From contig VGVQ01000014.1 of assembly GCA_016874005.1 (NCBI GenBank), forward strand, positions 1-64,000: a DNA stretch of 64,000 nucleotides, written 5' to 3'. Source of the stretch: Gemmatimonadota bacterium (GTDB lineage: Bacteria; Gemmatimonadota; Gemmatimonadetes; Gemmatimonadales; GWC2-71-9). This document shows, one piece after another, positions 1-9,780 of this stretch. Position numbers and translations under genes: made by a program. Within the stretch, counting starts at the first letter, position 1; each line of letters starts with the position of its first letter. The notes beneath the pieces are model-generated. The model had not been told where the DNA came from. It did no database searches and saw nothing but the letters and a program-made list of their open reading frames with translations.

Positions 1-1331
1 GTTCGGCGGGCGCGGTCGGCCACCTGGCGGCGCCGGGTGGCTCGAACCGGGGCGCCACCGCGCCAGGTGAATGGTGGCTCGAGGACTTGGCGGCCGTCCC
101 CCAGCACCGAGTTGGCGTTTGCTGGGGTCCACGCCGGGCGGTCGAAGCTCACCCCTGGTGGGCCGTCGGGCCGATCGCGGAAGCTCTCGTCCCACGTCAG
201 GCTGCCCGTCGTCGAATCGAACCGCGCCAGGCGCACGGCCGGGCTCGGGTACTCGGCGGTCACCACGATCCGGTCCGTCCCCGGCTCCCGGGATAGCCAG
301 TGCGGAGCGAAGGTGGAATCCCCGGCGAGCACCCCGACCTCGCGGGGTTGGCGTGGGGCAGACAGGTCATACACCACGATTTCACGCCGGTGTTCGATCG
401 GCAGGATCCACCAGGTTCCCACCAGCAGCGGCACCGCGCAGTACAGATTTGCCGGCTGCTCGAGGGCCAGCACCGGCTCGACCTTCGGTGCCTCGGCGTC
501 GAACCCGGACAGGTAGTAGACGCCGCAGTAGTAGGTATTGAGGATGGCCGAGCGTCCGTCCGGCAGGAAGCGGATCTCGAACGGGTAGCGGGAGGTCGAG
601 TCGGGCGCGGTCTTTGGCAGCGCCACGGTCTTGAGCAACTTCAGGTCTGACAGACGCCACAGCTGCACCACGTCGGCCGTGCCCGGCTCGAGCTCCATCG
701 GCGAGCTGGTGGTGAGCACCCGGTCGGTGGCGGGGCTCACGTCGAGCGAATAGATCCGAAGGGAGGCACCGGGGAACGCGGAATCGGCGGCGCTCCCGAC
801 CCGGAGCAGCCGCCCCTCCGGCGAGAAGAGAGCCAGGCCGCCGGGATCTCCCGCGAGTTTCCCGTCGCCGAACAGCAGCGTCGCGACCACATTGCCGTCG
901 GCGAGCCGGTAGAAGCTGTGCGGCTTTCGGTAGCCGGGCACGCTGTCGACCGTACCCGCCACCTGGGGCTTCAGCGGATCGGTGAAGTCGAAGAGATAGG
1001 TGCGACCCTCCATGTACGCGTTCGCCAGCAGGGCGCGGCCACCGCGAGGCATCTCAGACTCGGTGTGGTGCGGCATGGTGCCGGAGCCGGCGATCGGCGC
1101 GGTCGCCACGACCTTGGCATAGGTCGGGCTCGCGGTATCGGCGTCGATCACGGCGAGGAAGTCGCGATCGCCGCCCAGGTGCGGCTTCATTGGGGTTGCC
1201 ATCCCCCCCGGGGGCGCGTTGTCCGCGTCCCCGGCAAAGACGTAGAGCCAGGAGCCCTCGGCAACCGGCGGCCGCGCCGGGGCACCACAGGCCGCGGCGA
1301 ACACGGCGACGGCGCAGAGGAGTGTTCGCAT
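1..1331 (-). CDS. SBP56-like (selenium-binding protein family) lipoprotein, partial
   Basis: Read on the minus strand from an ATG at 1331 preceded by AAGGAGG; the frame is open to the window edge, so the C-terminus is missing. Residues 1-15 look like a lipoprotein signal peptide ending at Cys15 (FAAAC). The rest reads as a beta-propeller: a block around residues 57-90 (DFLAVIDADTASPTYAKV, then MPHHTE) and repeated GRTYLFDFTD and GLALFSPEGRLL strands resemble the SBP56/methanethiol oxidase family. Family members bind metal or selenium and some oxidise methanethiol; an export signal is less usual. The substrate here is unknown. The assignment rests on pattern memory; a generic secreted beta-propeller is the alternative. 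Confidence 0.6.
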   Translation of the reverse strand, partial: MRTLLCAVAVFAAACGAPARPPVAEGSWLYVFAGDADNAPPGGMATPMKPHLGGDRDFLAVIDADTASPTYAKVVATAPIAGSGTMPHHTESEMPRGGRALLANAYMEGRTYLFDFTDPLKPQVAGTVDSVPGYRKPHSFYRLADGNVVATLLFGDGKLAGDPGGLALFSPEGRLLRVGSAADSAFPGASLRIYSLDVSPATDRVLTTSSPMELEPGTADVVQLWRLSDLKLLKTVALPKTAPDSTSRYPFEIRFLPDGRSAILNTYYCGVYYLSGFDAEAPKVEPVLALEQPANLYCAVPLLVGTWWILPIEHRREIVVYDLSAPRQPREVGVLAGDSTFAPHWLSREPGTDRIVVTAEYPSPAVRLARFDSTTGSLTWDESFRDRPDGPPGVSFDRPAWTPANANSVLGDGRQVLEPPFTWRGGAPVRATRRRQVADRARR

Positions 1332-1458
1332 CCCGCCTCCTTGGTTTGCGGAAAGGCCGGTATCGTTGTGGGCTCGCCGCGCTGCTCCAGCGAATGCCGG
1401 CTATTCGTCGATTATCCCCCCGTGCGGCACCAGCCGAGCCTGACGGTCCTCGACCGGC

Positions 1459-1569
1459 CTAACGGCGGCCCCTCCGGTACAACGAGGCGAAGTACCCCAG
1501 GAGAATCACGGCCGTGATCAGGTATGCCGCCACCATGTACCCGCCGGTGGTCGCCTGTTCCTGGTTCAT
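1459..1569 (-). CDS. ccmD: CcmD-like heme exporter accessory peptide
   Basis: A 36-residue peptide (MNQEQATTGGYMVAAYL...) whose ATG overlaps the last bases of ccmC. It has one hydrophobic segment (about residues 11-29) followed by a basic tail (YRRGRR), the classic layout of CcmD/CycX peptides that hold CcmABC together and help release holo-CcmE. Sequence conservation in this family is poor, so the call rests on size, topology and position directly after ccmABC. Confidence 0.7.
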   Translation of the reverse strand: MNQEQATTGGYMVAAYLITAVILLGYFASLYRRGRR

Positions 1570-2246
1570 CCGGCCTCCTGCTGGCGCCGCCGCCCGATCC
1601 CGTACCGCGCGGTGACGAATCCGATGTAGAGCAGCGTGAACGCCCCGATCGAGGTCAGCAGGGTCCGGAGCATCTCCCAGGGCATCGATGGGGCACTCGG
1701 CTTGAGCAGCACCGGCTGAGGGTGAATGGTTCGGAACAGATAGACGCTCAGGTGAACGAACGGCACCAGTACCAGCGCCATCACCCCAACCACCGCCGAA
1801 TACCGGGCCCGATCCTCCGGAAAATCCAGCGCGTTTCGAAGCGCCCGATAACCGACGAACAGCAGCACCAGCAGCAGGGTCAACGTCAGCCGCGGCTCCC
1901 ATTCCCACCACGAACCCCACACCGGCCGGCCCCACAGAGGGCCGGTGGTGAGCATGATGGCCGAAAAGGCCAACCCGACCTCCGCCGACGCCTCGGCGAA
2001 GGTGTCGAGCCTGATGTCCCTGAGAAACAAGTAGGCCGCGCTGGCGACGCCCACCAACCCGAACGCCAGCAGCGCCGCCCAGGCGGCCGGGGCGTGGATG
2101 TAGAGGATTTTCTGGGAGAGCCCCTGCCACCGTTCGGTCGGGGTGCCGAGCAACGCCAGCCAGTAGACGCCGGCGATGCCCGCCATGGCCAACCCCGAGA
2201 TCCACAGCCCACCGCGAGTCACCGCCGAGGCTCCACTATTCGTCAT
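1566..2246 (-). CDS. ccmC: heme exporter permease CcmC
   Basis: A 226-residue, six-helix membrane protein of the CcmC/CcsA family, which presents heme to the chaperone CcmE on the periplasmic side for c-type cytochrome assembly. The tryptophan-rich loop is visible as WGSWWEWEPRLT, close to the consensus WGxWWxWDxRLT but with Glu in place of Asp. Candidate heme-ligand histidines lie in LYIHAPAAW and in PFVHLSVYLFRTIHPQP. ATG at 2246 was chosen because it overlaps the ccmB stop by four bases; the longer open frame upstream is antisense-like and lacks the family N-terminus. Third gene of the ccmABCD operon. Confidence 0.93.
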   Translation of the reverse strand: MTNSGASAVTRGGLWISGLAMAGIAGVYWLALLGTPTERWQGLSQKILYIHAPAAWAALLAFGLVGVASAAYLFLRDIRLDTFAEASAEVGLAFSAIMLTTGPLWGRPVWGSWWEWEPRLTLTLLLVLLFVGYRALRNALDFPEDRARYSAVVGVMALVLVPFVHLSVYLFRTIHPQPVLLKPSAPSMPWEMLRTLLTSIGAFTLLYIGFVTARYGIGRRRQQEAG

Positions 2247-2923
2247 TCGTCCACCGTCGCTGGAAACAGCATCAGGCCGAGGGTAATGAACACCACGTCG
2301 TAGAGAATCAGGAACCAGAACCAGCCGACAATCTCGCCCATCGGGCGACCCCCGAGCAAGCGGGTCGTGGCCTGAACCCCGACCAGCATCGGCGGCACCA
2401 TGAACACCAGGAGCAACACCGGCAGCATCAGCTCGGCGAACCGGGTCCGCACGGTCATCGCCGCCAGCACGGTGCCAACCGCCACGTACCCCGCGGCAGC
2501 GAGGACCAGAAGCCCGAGGATCCCGACGAGCGCCGGGGTCGGCGCAACGTTGAAGAACAACACGAACACCGGCAGGACGATCAGGTCGACCACCACCACG
2601 AAGGCGAGGTTCGCCAGGTACTTGCCGAGATAGATCGCGCCCCGCCCGACCGGGGCGAGGAGCAAGGCGTCGAGGCCGCCTTGCTCGAGTTCCATCGAGA
2701 ACGAGCGGTTGAGCGCCACGATGCCGGCAAAGGCCGCCGTGACCCAGAGTGCCCCCGGCGCGATCGTCGCGAGACTCACCACCGTCGGATCGCGAGCGAA
2801 GTTGAGCACCACCAGGGTCAGGACGCCGAACGCGGCCGCCGTGGTGATGGCAGTCCGGCTGGCCAGCTCGACTCGAATGTCCTTGGCCGCCACCCCCCAC
2901 GCCGCGCTCAGGAACGAGGTCAT
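2243..2923 (-). CDS. ccmB: heme exporter membrane subunit CcmB
   Basis: A 226-residue integral membrane protein with about six helices, the permease partner of CcmA in the ABC complex that drives heme loading and release at CcmE. The N-terminus (MTSFLSAAWGVAAKDIRVEL) and the loop FSMELEQGGLDALLLAPVGR match the CcmB pattern of an early cytoplasmic ExxxG segment. The start at 2923 overlaps the ccmA stop (ATGA, 2920-2923) and the stop overlaps the ccmC start, so the three are probably translationally coupled. Confidence 0.93.
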   Translation of the reverse strand: MTSFLSAAWGVAAKDIRVELASRTAITTAAAFGVLTLVVLNFARDPTVVSLATIAPGALWVTAAFAGIVALNRSFSMELEQGGLDALLLAPVGRGAIYLGKYLANLAFVVVVDLIVLPVFVLFFNVAPTPALVGILGLLVLAAAGYVAVGTVLAAMTVRTRFAELMLPVLLLVFMVPPMLVGVQATTRLLGGRPMGEIVGWFWFLILYDVVFITLGLMLFPATVDE

Positions 2924-3618
2924 CCGAACAGACTCCCATATCGGGCCCGGAACTGCTCGAGCGGTGTAGTCGTGTCGAGCGACTCGACCACCTGGCCACC
3001 GTTGAGGAGGTGGACCGCGGTCGCCGGGCGCCAAAGGGGCCCCAGGTCGTGGCTGATGACCAAGGTGGCCGCGCCCCGGTTTCGTTCGGCGTCGAGCAAG
3101 CCGATGGTCCGCTCGATGCTGGCCTGGTCGAGGCCGGTGAGCGGCTCATCCCAGACCACCAAGTCGGGATCGTGGAGCAGGCTCCTGGCGATCGCCACCC
3201 GTTGGACCATGCCGCGCGACAGCCGGCGGACCGGCACCCCCCGTTCGATCCCAATACCGACCTGCTCCAGTCGCGCCCCGATCGCGTCTTTGGCCCACGA
3301 TCGGCCGGCCACCCGGTTGGCGAAGACCAGGTTCTCCTCGGGAGTCAAGTCGCCATAAAGGAGCGACTGGTGGCCGAGATAGCCGATCCGCGCTCGCGCA
3401 ATCGGCTCGCGACGGGGGTCCAGCCCACCGACGCGAACCGACCCGCCATGGGGTTTGAGCAGGCCGACGGCCAGCCGGGCCAGGGTCGATTTGCCGGACC
3501 CGTTGGGCCCGACAACGAGATGGGACGAGCCAGGATGGACCGTGAGGGAAACGGCGCGAACGACCGGACGGCTGCCGAACCGGCGTTGGACGGCGTCGAG
3601 GGCGAGAATCGCGGGCAT
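2920..3618 (-). CDS. ccmA: heme exporter ATPase CcmA
   Basis: A 232-residue ABC ATPase. Walker A is GPNGSGKST (about residues 38-46), the signature is LSRGMVQR and Walker B with catalytic Glu is LVVWDEP, followed by an ISHD switch histidine. It heads the operon ccmA-ccmB-ccmC-ccmD, and CcmA uses ATP to release holo-CcmE from CcmC. A TATATT element lies only 13 bases upstream of the start codon on this strand, implying a very short 5' leader. ccmE, ccmG and ccmH are not next to it; ccmF is 9 kb away. Confidence 0.95.
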   Translation of the reverse strand: MPAILALDAVQRRFGSRPVVRAVSLTVHPGSSHLVVGPNGSGKSTLARLAVGLLKPHGGSVRVGGLDPRREPIARARIGYLGHQSLLYGDLTPEENLVFANRVAGRSWAKDAIGARLEQVGIGIERGVPVRRLSRGMVQRVAIARSLLHDPDLVVWDEPLTGLDQASIERTIGLLDAERNRGAATLVISHDLGPLWRPATAVHLLNGGQVVESLDTTTPLEQFRARYGSLFG

Positions 3619-3630
3619 GGAGCGCCCGCG

Positions 3631-3636
3631 AATATA
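3631..3636 (-). promoter_or_regulatory. putative -10 element for ccmA operon
   Basis: On the minus strand this reads TATATT, an AT island between the STAS gene stop and ccmA. A transcript starting about seven bases downstream would begin about five bases before the ATG at 3618. No clear -35 element was found. The same hexamer recurs before several other genes in the window. Confidence 0.4.
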
Positions 3637-3639
3637 GGC

Positions 3640-3954
3640 TTATTTGGGCTCGATCTCGAAGAGGTCGTCGAGCTTGGTCAGCACCAGGAGATAGCGGAAC
3701 TCGTCGCGAAGCCGGCGGAGGACGACCTTGATGTTCCGTTCAGCGGCCCGCCGCTGCACCAGCATCAGGGCGCCCAGACCGGCGGAGTCGATTCGACGAG
3801 TGCCAGCGAAGTCGACGACCAGGGTCCCCTTCTCCGGGAGTTCCCCGATCAGCGCCACCGCCGCATCGCGGAACTCGCCCCGAGCCTCGAGCCCGAGAAT
3901 TTCCGGCGCCATGACCAGCCGTGCATTCGTTTCGATCATCGACATCCGGCGCAT
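3640..3954 (-). CDS. STAS-domain protein (anti-sigma factor antagonist type)
   Basis: A protein of up to 104 residues that is one STAS domain. [16 protein letters not shown] holds the serine at the helix start that is phosphorylated by an anti-sigma kinase in SpoIIAA/RsbV proteins; the hydrophobic strand before it (GTLVVDFAG) is also typical. Such proteins sequester anti-sigma factors or act in partner switching, but no kinase or phosphatase lies nearby. Three in-frame ATG codons (3954, 3945, 3939) are possible; none has a decisive ribosome-binding site. It lies just upstream of ccmA on the same strand, yet has no functional link to it that I can see. Confidence 0.8.
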   Translation of the reverse strand: MRRMSMIETNARLVMAPEILGLEARGEFRDAAVALIGELPEKGTLVVDFAGTRRIDSAGLGALMLVQRRAAERNIKVVLRRLRDEFRYLLVLTKLDDLFEIEPK

Positions 3955-4235
3955 CCCTCGACAGTGTGCGTCCCGACGCCGAACCCAACGGGCGAGGACG
4001 GTGCCACTGGTCGAATCAGGCTACCCAACGGAGTCGAAACGACTTACCGGCTCGGCGAGCACCTCATGGCGCGAACGCGACACCGCAGGCTGCTCGGATG
4101 TCTCTTGGATTGCAGCAACGCAAGTCACTCGTATCGTGTCACTTCCGTCCCAGGACCGAGGGACGGGCGCTGCACTTGTGGAGCAAGAAACTGCACGCTC
4201 CCGACCTCAGACTGGAAGGAGTATTGTTGTACCCC

Positions 4236-6191
4236 ATGACCGATCAACTCGCCACCCTGCTCGACGAGCGGCGCCGCTTCCCGCCGCCGGATCAGTTTCG
4301 GTCCGCCGCTAACGCCACGGCCGCCTTGTTCGAGGAAGCGGCCCGGGACCGGGAAGCCTTCTGGGCCGCCCAGGCCGCCACCCTGGAGTGGTTTGCGCCA
4401 TGGAAACGGGTGCTCGACTGGACCCCACCGCACGCCAAGTGGTTCGTAGGCGGGCAACTCAACGTCTCGACCAACTGTGTCGATCGGCACCTTGCCGGCC
4501 CGCGGCGAAACAAGGCCGCGATCATCTGGGAGGGTGAGCCCGGGGACCGGCGAGTGCTGACCTATTGGGACCTCGCCCGGGAGGTTCAGCGGGCCGCCAA
4601 CGGCCTCAAGTCTCTCGGCATCAAGCGGGGCGATCGGGTCGCCATCTACCTGCCGATGATCCCCGAGGCGGCCATCGCCATGCTCGCCTGCGCGAGGATC
4701 GGCGCCGTCCATTCGGTCGTCTTCGGCGGGTTCTCCGCCGAGTCGCTCCGGGACCGAATCAACGATGCCCAGGCCGTCGCGGTGATCACCGCCGACGGCG
4801 GCTACCGGCGGGGCGGCATCGTTCCGCTCAAACGGTTCGCCGACGAAGCCGTGTCCGGATGCCCGTCGATTCGCCACATGGTGGTGGTCCAGCGGCTGGT
4901 GGGAACGGCCTCGGCGGAGGCGGCGGCGAAGATGCAACCGGGACGGGACGCCTGGTGGCACGAACTGCTCGCCAACATGAGTGCCAGATGTCCGGCCGAG
5001 CCGATGGACGCCGAGGACCTGCTGTTCATCCTCTACACCTCGGGAACGACCGGGAAGCCCAAGGGTATCGTCCATACCACCGGCGGGTATCTCACCCAGG
5101 CGAGTACCACCTGCCGCTGGGTCTTCGACCTCAAGGAGAACGACGTCTTCTGGTGCACCGCCGACATCGGCTGGGTGACTGGCCACTCGTACGTGGTATA
5201 TGGCCCCCTCGCCAACGGCGCCACCGTGGTGATGTACGAGGGGGCTCCCGACTGGCCGGGGCGCGACCGGCTCTGGGAGATCGCCGCCCGGTATGGCGTC
5301 ACCATCTTCTACACCGCGCCCACCGCGATCCGCGCCTTCATGAAGTGGGGGACGGATCACCCCGCCAAGCATGATCTCTCCACCTTCCGGCTGCTGGGCT
5401 CGGTCGGCGAGCCGATCAACCCCGAAGCCTGGATCTGGTACCATGTTCATGTCGGCGGGAGCCGCTGTCCCATCGTCGACACCTGGTGGCAGACCGAAAC
5501 CGGCGCCATCATGATCTCGCCGCTCCCGGGCGTCACCACCACCAAGCCTGGTTCGGCCACCCAACCGCTCCCCGGAATCTCGGCCCAACTTCTCGACGCC
5601 TCGGGGAACGCCTTGACCAAGGGCGGCGGCTTCCTCGCCCTCACCGAGCCGTGGCCGTCGATGCTTCGGACCATCTACCGCGACGATGCCCGCTACCGGG
5701 AGACCTACTGGAGTCGCTTTCCGGGCCGGTATTTCGCCGGCGACGGCGCCAAGGTGGACGAGGACGGTTATTGGTGGGTGCTCGGCCGGGTGGACGACGT
5801 CCTCAACGTGGCCGGCCACCGGATCGGAACCATGGAGGTCGAAAGCGCGTTGGTGGATCACCTGGTGGTGGCGGAGGCGGCGGTGGTGGGCAAAGCCCAC
5901 GAACTCAAGGGGCAGGCGCTGGCGGCGTTCGTCATCCTCAAGGAGGGCAACGAGGCCACGGCCCAGCTCAAGGACGACCTCAAGGATCACGTGGCCAAGA
6001 AGATCGGGGCGATCGCCAAGCCGGACGACATCTTCTTCGTGGCGGACGTACCGAAGACCCGAAGCGGCAAGATCATGCGTCGGCTGCTCAAGGACATCGC
6101 CGAAGGACGAGCGTTAGGCGATACCACCACCCTCGCCGACCCCAATGTGGTGGCGAAACTCAAGGATCAGTACGAAAGCGAGGAATCGTGA
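4236..6191 (+). CDS. acs: acetyl-CoA synthetase (acetate-CoA ligase, AMP-forming)
   Basis: A 651-residue enzyme of the usual Acs length, converting acetate, ATP and CoA to acetyl-CoA, AMP and PPi in the cytoplasm. The adenylation motifs are clear: [11 protein letters not shown] (A3), WWQTETG (A5), [16 protein letters not shown] and [13 protein letters not shown] (A7-A8), and [10 protein letters not shown] near the C-terminus with the conserved, acetylation-prone lysine. ATG 4236 gives the standard N-terminus; the open frame continues upstream without family similarity. A GGAAGGA lies at 4214-4220, rather far from the start. The stop overlaps the msrA start (GTGA). The 281 bases before it hold no gene; a TTGCAG/TATCGT pair near 4110-4137 is a weak promoter candidate. 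Confidence 0.95.
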   Translation: MTDQLATLLDERRRFPPPDQFRSAANATAALFEEAARDREAFWAAQAATLEWFAPWKRVLDWTPPHAKWFVGGQLNVSTNCVDRHLAGPRRNKAAIIWEGEPGDRRVLTYWDLAREVQRAANGLKSLGIKRGDRVAIYLPMIPEAAIAMLACARIGAVHSVVFGGFSAESLRDRINDAQAVAVITADGGYRRGGIVPLKRFADEAVSGCPSIRHMVVVQRLVGTASAEAAAKMQPGRDAWWHELLANMSARCPAEPMDAEDLLFILYTSGTTGKPKGIVHTTGGYLTQASTTCRWVFDLKENDVFWCTADIGWVTGHSYVVYGPLANGATVVMYEGAPDWPGRDRLWEIAARYGVTIFYTAPTAIRAFMKWGTDHPAKHDLSTFRLLGSVGEPINPEAWIWYHVHVGGSRCPIVDTWWQTETGAIMISPLPGVTTTKPGSATQPLPGISAQLLDASGNALTKGGGFLALTEPWPSMLRTIYRDDARYRETYWSRFPGRYFAGDGAKVDEDGYWWVLGRVDDVLNVAGHRIGTMEVESALVDHLVVAEAAVVGKAHELKGQALAAFVILKEGNEATAQLKDDLKDHVAKKIGAIAKPDDIFFVADVPKTRSGKIMRRLLKDIAEGRALGDTTTLADPNVVAKLKDQYESEES

Positions 6192-6718
6192 CCGAGATCG
6201 CCACCCTGGCCGGCGGGTGCTTCTGGTGTCTCGAGGCGGTGTTTCTCGAGCTTCGGGGCGTCGTCGGAGTCGTCTCGGGCTACATCGGCGGCCGGGACGC
6301 GAACCCGAGCTACCAGGCCGTCTGCTCCGGGCAATCCGGCCACGCCGAAGCGATCCAGGTGACCTTCGACCCCGCGGTCATCTCCTATCGCGACCTCCTG
6401 GAGATCTTCTTCGCCTTTCACGATCCGACCACCCGGAACCGCCAGGGCCCCGACGTCGGGACCCAATACCGATCGGCGTTGTTTCCCCACACCGAGGCCC
6501 AGCGCCAGACGGCCAAAGCCGTGACCGCCGAATTGACGGCGGCGGGCGCCTTCTCGGCCCCGATCGTCACGACGATCGAGGCCGACGGCCCGTTCTATCC
6601 CGCCGAGGGGTATCATCAGGATTATTACCGCCGGAACCCCGACCAGCCGTACTGCGCCTACAACATCGGGCCCAAAGTGGCCAAGCTGCGGGCCAAGTAC
6701 GCGGCCCTGGTCGGCTAG
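6188..6718 (+). CDS. msrA: peptide-methionine (S)-S-oxide reductase MsrA
   Basis: A 176-residue protein with the MsrA active site GCFWC near the N-terminus (residues 10-14) and the family blocks [22 protein letters not shown] and YFxxHxDY-like [15 protein letters not shown]. It reduces S-methionine sulfoxide in damaged proteins with thioredoxin; PYCAYNI may supply a resolving cysteine. The GTG start at 6188 overlaps the acs stop by four bases, so the gene is probably translated by coupling. It ends convergently with kup, the two stop codons overlapping at 6715-6718. Confidence 0.95.
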   Translation: MTEIATLAGGCFWCLEAVFLELRGVVGVVSGYIGGRDANPSYQAVCSGQSGHAEAIQVTFDPAVISYRDLLEIFFAFHDPTTRNRQGPDVGTQYRSALFPHTEAQRQTAKAVTAELTAAGAFSAPIVTTIEADGPFYPAEGYHQDYYRRNPDQPYCAYNIGPKVAKLRAKYAALVG

Positions 6719-8631
6719 ATCTGGATCTGCGCCCCGATCTCGACCACCCGGTTGGGCGGGAGATTGAAGAACGCCGTCGCGGGTCGGGCATTATTGGCCA
6801 TCAGAACGAACAGCCGCTTCCGCCACATCGGCATTCGCCGGAGGAACCACTCCCGCACGTCGACCCCGGCCCGCTTGGTCGGAATCAGCGTCTCGCGGCC
6901 CAGGAAGAAGCTGGTGTCCTTGATCGCCATCGGGAGACCTCGGTCGGTCAGGGCCGCGGCGATGGTCGGAACGTCCGGTGTTTCCATGAACCCGTAGTGG
7001 GCCAGGACGAGGTGGAACCCTCCACCGAGTTCCTTCTGCTCGATCCGTTCCTCGCCGGCAACCTGCGGCACCAGGTGGTTGACGATCGACAAGAGCACCA
7101 CCCGCTCATGGAGCACCTTGTTGTGCTTGAGGTGGTGGAGCAGGACCGGGGGCGCGCCGGCCGGATCGGAGGTCATGAACACCGCGGTGCCCGGGACCCG
7201 GGGCACCTTCGCGGCCGCGTCGCTGATGATCATCTCGATCGGCAGCGAGCCCTCGCGGAGCCGCCGGCTCAAGATCGATCGGCCTTTCCGCCAGGTGGTC
7301 ATCAGCGTGAAGATGACCACGCCGATGAGGAGCGGAACCCAGCCGCCGTGGGGCACCTTGGTCAAGTTGGAAAGGAAGAAGGCGCCTTCGACCAGCAAGG
7401 TGACACCCCCGAAGACCGCCACTTTGAGCGGACTCCATCCGAATCGAGCGCCGGCGATCGAGCAGAACAACAGGGTGGTCGTCATCATGGTCATCGTGAC
7501 CGCGACCCCGTAGGTCCCGGCTAGCCGCTCGGGCGTCTGGAAGACGAGCACCAGGACGACGCAGGGCACCATCAAGGTCCAGTTGATGGCCGGCATGTAG
7601 ATCTGACCCACCTCCGAGCGCGAGGTATGGAGGATCTTGAGGCGGGGCACGTAGCCCAGCTGGATCGCCTGCTGGGTCAGCGAGAACGATCCCGAGATCA
7701 ACGCCTGCGACGCGGTGATCGCGGCCGCGGTCGCGATCGCCACCATCGGATAGAGGAACCAGGTCGGAACCAAGCCATAAAACGGATTGCCGACGGCCCC
7801 CGGTTGCGACAAGATGAGGGCGCCCTGCCCGAAGTAATTGAGCACCAGGGCCGGCAGTACCATCCCGAGCCACGCCATCCGAATCGGTCGCTTGCCGAAG
7901 TGGCCCATGTCGGCGTAGAGCGCCTCGCCCCCCGTGACCACGAGCACCACCGCCGCCAGGACGATGAAGGCGTCGCCGGGCTCTCGCAGAAAGAGGCTCA
8001 GGGCGTGCCACGGGTTCATGGCCAGGAGAACCGACGGGTTCTTGGCGATCCCCGCGATGCCCAAGATCGCGATGCAGACGAACCACACCGAGGTCACCGG
8101 GCCGAAGATCTTCCCGACGGTGGCGGTGCCCCGGCTTTGTACCGCGAACAGCGCCGCGATGATCGCGACGCTGATCCAGGCGATGTACGGCTGGAAGGCC
8201 GGCGTAGCGACCTTGAGCCCGTCGACGGCGCTCACCACGGAGATCGCCGGGGTGATGACGCCGTCGCCGTAGAGCATGGTGGAGCCGAACAATCCGATCG
8301 ACACCAGGACCCATTTCGAGGTCGTCGTCATCTCGCCGGGCTTGGTCAGCGCCAGGAGCGCCAGGACGCCGCCTTCGCCCCGGTTGTCGGCCCGGAGCAT
8401 GTGGGCGAGGTATTTGAAGGAGACCAGGAAGTTGAGGCTCCAGAAGATCAGCGAAAGCACCCCATAGACGTTCTCGGGCGACAAGGGCAGGCCGTGACTC
8501 GAGGTGAAGCACTCCTTGAGCGCGTAGAGCGGGCTCGTCCCGATGTCGCCGAAGACGACCCCGAGCGCCGTGAAGGAGAGGGTCGCGAGCGCCCGACCGC
8601 GGGGCTCGGGTCGGCTGTCGCCGGGGTTCAT
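6715..8631 (-). CDS. kup: potassium uptake protein Kup
   Basis: A 638-residue polytopic membrane protein of the KUP/HAK/KT family, K+:H+ symporters. The N-terminal signature [19 protein letters not shown] (residues about 22-40) is diagnostic, followed by about 12 hydrophobic helices to residue 440 and a hydrophilic cytoplasmic C-terminal domain, all in the normal arrangement. ATG 8631 overlaps the stop of the VKOR-like gene by four bases, making it the last gene of an operon with the disulfide-forming proteins; the reason for this grouping is unclear. Confidence 0.95.
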   Translation of the reverse strand: MNPGDSRPEPRGRALATLSFTALGVVFGDIGTSPLYALKECFTSSHGLPLSPENVYGVLSLIFWSLNFLVSFKYLAHMLRADNRGEGGVLALLALTKPGEMTTTSKWVLVSIGLFGSTMLYGDGVITPAISVVSAVDGLKVATPAFQPYIAWISVAIIAALFAVQSRGTATVGKIFGPVTSVWFVCIAILGIAGIAKNPSVLLAMNPWHALSLFLREPGDAFIVLAAVVLVVTGGEALYADMGHFGKRPIRMAWLGMVLPALVLNYFGQGALILSQPGAVGNPFYGLVPTWFLYPMVAIATAAAITASQALISGSFSLTQQAIQLGYVPRLKILHTSRSEVGQIYMPAINWTLMVPCVVLVLVFQTPERLAGTYGVAVTMTMMTTTLLFCSIAGARFGWSPLKVAVFGGVTLLVEGAFFLSNLTKVPHGGWVPLLIGVVIFTLMTTWRKGRSILSRRLREGSLPIEMIISDAAAKVPRVPGTAVFMTSDPAGAPPVLLHHLKHNKVLHERVVLLSIVNHLVPQVAGEERIEQKELGGGFHLVLAHYGFMETPDVPTIAAALTDRGLPMAIKDTSFFLGRETLIPTKRAGVDVREWFLRRMPMWRKRLFVLMANNARPATAFFNLPPNRVVEIGAQIQI

Positions 8632-9065
8632 TGGATCGGTTCGGGCTCCACCGACCGTCGCCACTCGATGATGGTCACCAGGAACATGATCGCGATGATG
8701 ATCGCCGAGGCCACGCACCACTGACAGACCGCCCCGATCACGAAGAACTCGAGATACTTGAGATACAGGGTGAATCCGAACGCACCCGTCGTGGCGAGGA
8801 GCAGGCCCGCGAGCGGCCAACTGCGGCCCTCGAACCGGGGCTGCAACGACACCGCGGCCAGCGCCAGGAGGAGGATATAGCCCAGCAGGCCGATCAAGGC
8901 CACCTCGATCCCGAGGAACCTGCTCTGGGGGCTCAGCTGGACCGTTTGGCAGCCGCCGGTGCCGCACGCCATGCTCCCGATCTTCCCGATCTTGAACAGA
9001 TACAGGTAGAGCGAGATGAAGGTCCCGGCGAGCGCCAGGACCGCCAACGCCATCCGACGGGTCAC
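8628..9065 (-). CDS. VKOR-like disulfide bond oxidase
   Basis: A 145-residue membrane protein of the vitamin K epoxide reductase family with four or five helices. It has the loop cysteine pair in MACGTGGCQTVQLS and the membrane-embedded CQWC redox motif near the C-terminus. Bacterial VKOR proteins replace DsbB: they reoxidise a DsbA-like partner and pass electrons to quinone. The DsbA-like gene lies seven bases upstream in the same operon, supporting this role. No fused thioredoxin domain is present. Confidence 0.9.
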   Translation of the reverse strand: MTRRMALAVLALAGTFISLYLYLFKIGKIGSMACGTGGCQTVQLSPQSRFLGIEVALIGLLGYILLLALAAVSLQPRFEGRSWPLAGLLLATTGAFGFTLYLKYLEFFVIGAVCQWCVASAIIIAIMFLVTIIEWRRSVEPEPIQ

Positions 9066-9072
9066 CCGAGGA

Positions 9073-9774
9073 TCACAGCGTGCTGTCGGCCGCGACCCGC
9101 CGCACGATGGCAGCGAGCGAATCCGAGGTGCCGACTCGGGTGTACAAACGCCGGCCGATCAGGAAGGTCGGGGTCGACGAGACCCCGAGCCGGAGCCCCT
9201 CTTGGAGACTGGCCTCGATCCGGCCGGCGTACCGCTTGCTCGACATGCAGTCGTCATACTTGCCCAGGTCGAGGCCAACCTGACCGGCATACTCGCGGAA
9301 CGGTCCGGCGGCAGATCGGGCCGCCGACCAGGCGCCATGGCCATCGTAGATGGCGGTCTTCATTTCCCAGAACTTCCCTTGCTCGTCGGCACAGGCCGCC
9401 GCATGGGACGCGAGCCGAGCGTGCGGGTGGATCTGGTCGAGCGGGAAGTCGCGGTAACGGAACCGGGCGATGCCGGAGTCGACCAACTGCCGCTTGACCA
9501 CGTCGAACTGGAGCACGTCGAAGGTCTGACAGGCCGGACATTGGAAGTCGGCGTACTCGGTGATTTCGACCTTGGCATCCGGCGAGCCGATCAGGTAGCC
9601 GCGAAATCCGGCGGTGTCGGTCTCGACGATGGTCGCCGGGATGGGGATGCTGGTAACCTGAGGTCGCTTGACCAGGTAGTAGATGATCCCCGCGCCCACC
9701 ACCGCCAGGCCCGCGAGAATGGCATACAGCTGATTGGGGTTCTTCGGCGGCGGGGCCGCTTTCTTCTTGCTCAT
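9073..9774 (-). CDS. membrane-anchored DsbA-family thiol:disulfide oxidoreductase
   Basis: A 233-residue protein: a short basic N-terminus, one helix (about residues 18-34) that serves as a signal anchor, then a thioredoxin-fold domain with the redox motif CPAC in EYADFQCPACQTF, an inserted helical region, and the cis-proline loop SSTPTFLIGRR. It resembles the DsbA/BdbD group that introduces disulfides into exported proteins. The adjacent VKOR-like gene is its likely recycling partner; together they form a complete oxidative folding pair. Confidence 0.9.
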   Translation of the reverse strand: MSKKKAAPPPKNPNQLYAILAGLAVVGAGIIYYLVKRPQVTSIPIPATIVETDTAGFRGYLIGSPDAKVEITEYADFQCPACQTFDVLQFDVVKRQLVDSGIARFRYRDFPLDQIHPHARLASHAAACADEQGKFWEMKTAIYDGHGAWSAARSAAGPFREYAGQVGLDLGKYDDCMSSKRYAGRIEASLQEGLRLGVSSTPTFLIGRRLYTRVGTSDSLAAIVRRVAADSTL

Positions 9775-9780
9775 GTGGTT

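Noticed and set aside
1190..1462. Plus-strand open frame over the start of the SBP56-like gene
   Set aside because: Arg/Pro-rich shadow of the minus-strand gene with no recognisable start signal.
4125..5990. Long open frame antisense to acs
   Set aside because: It lies opposite a clear acs gene and its product is low-complexity Gly/Arg/Pro/His-rich with no family features; such shadows are common in GC-rich coding DNA.
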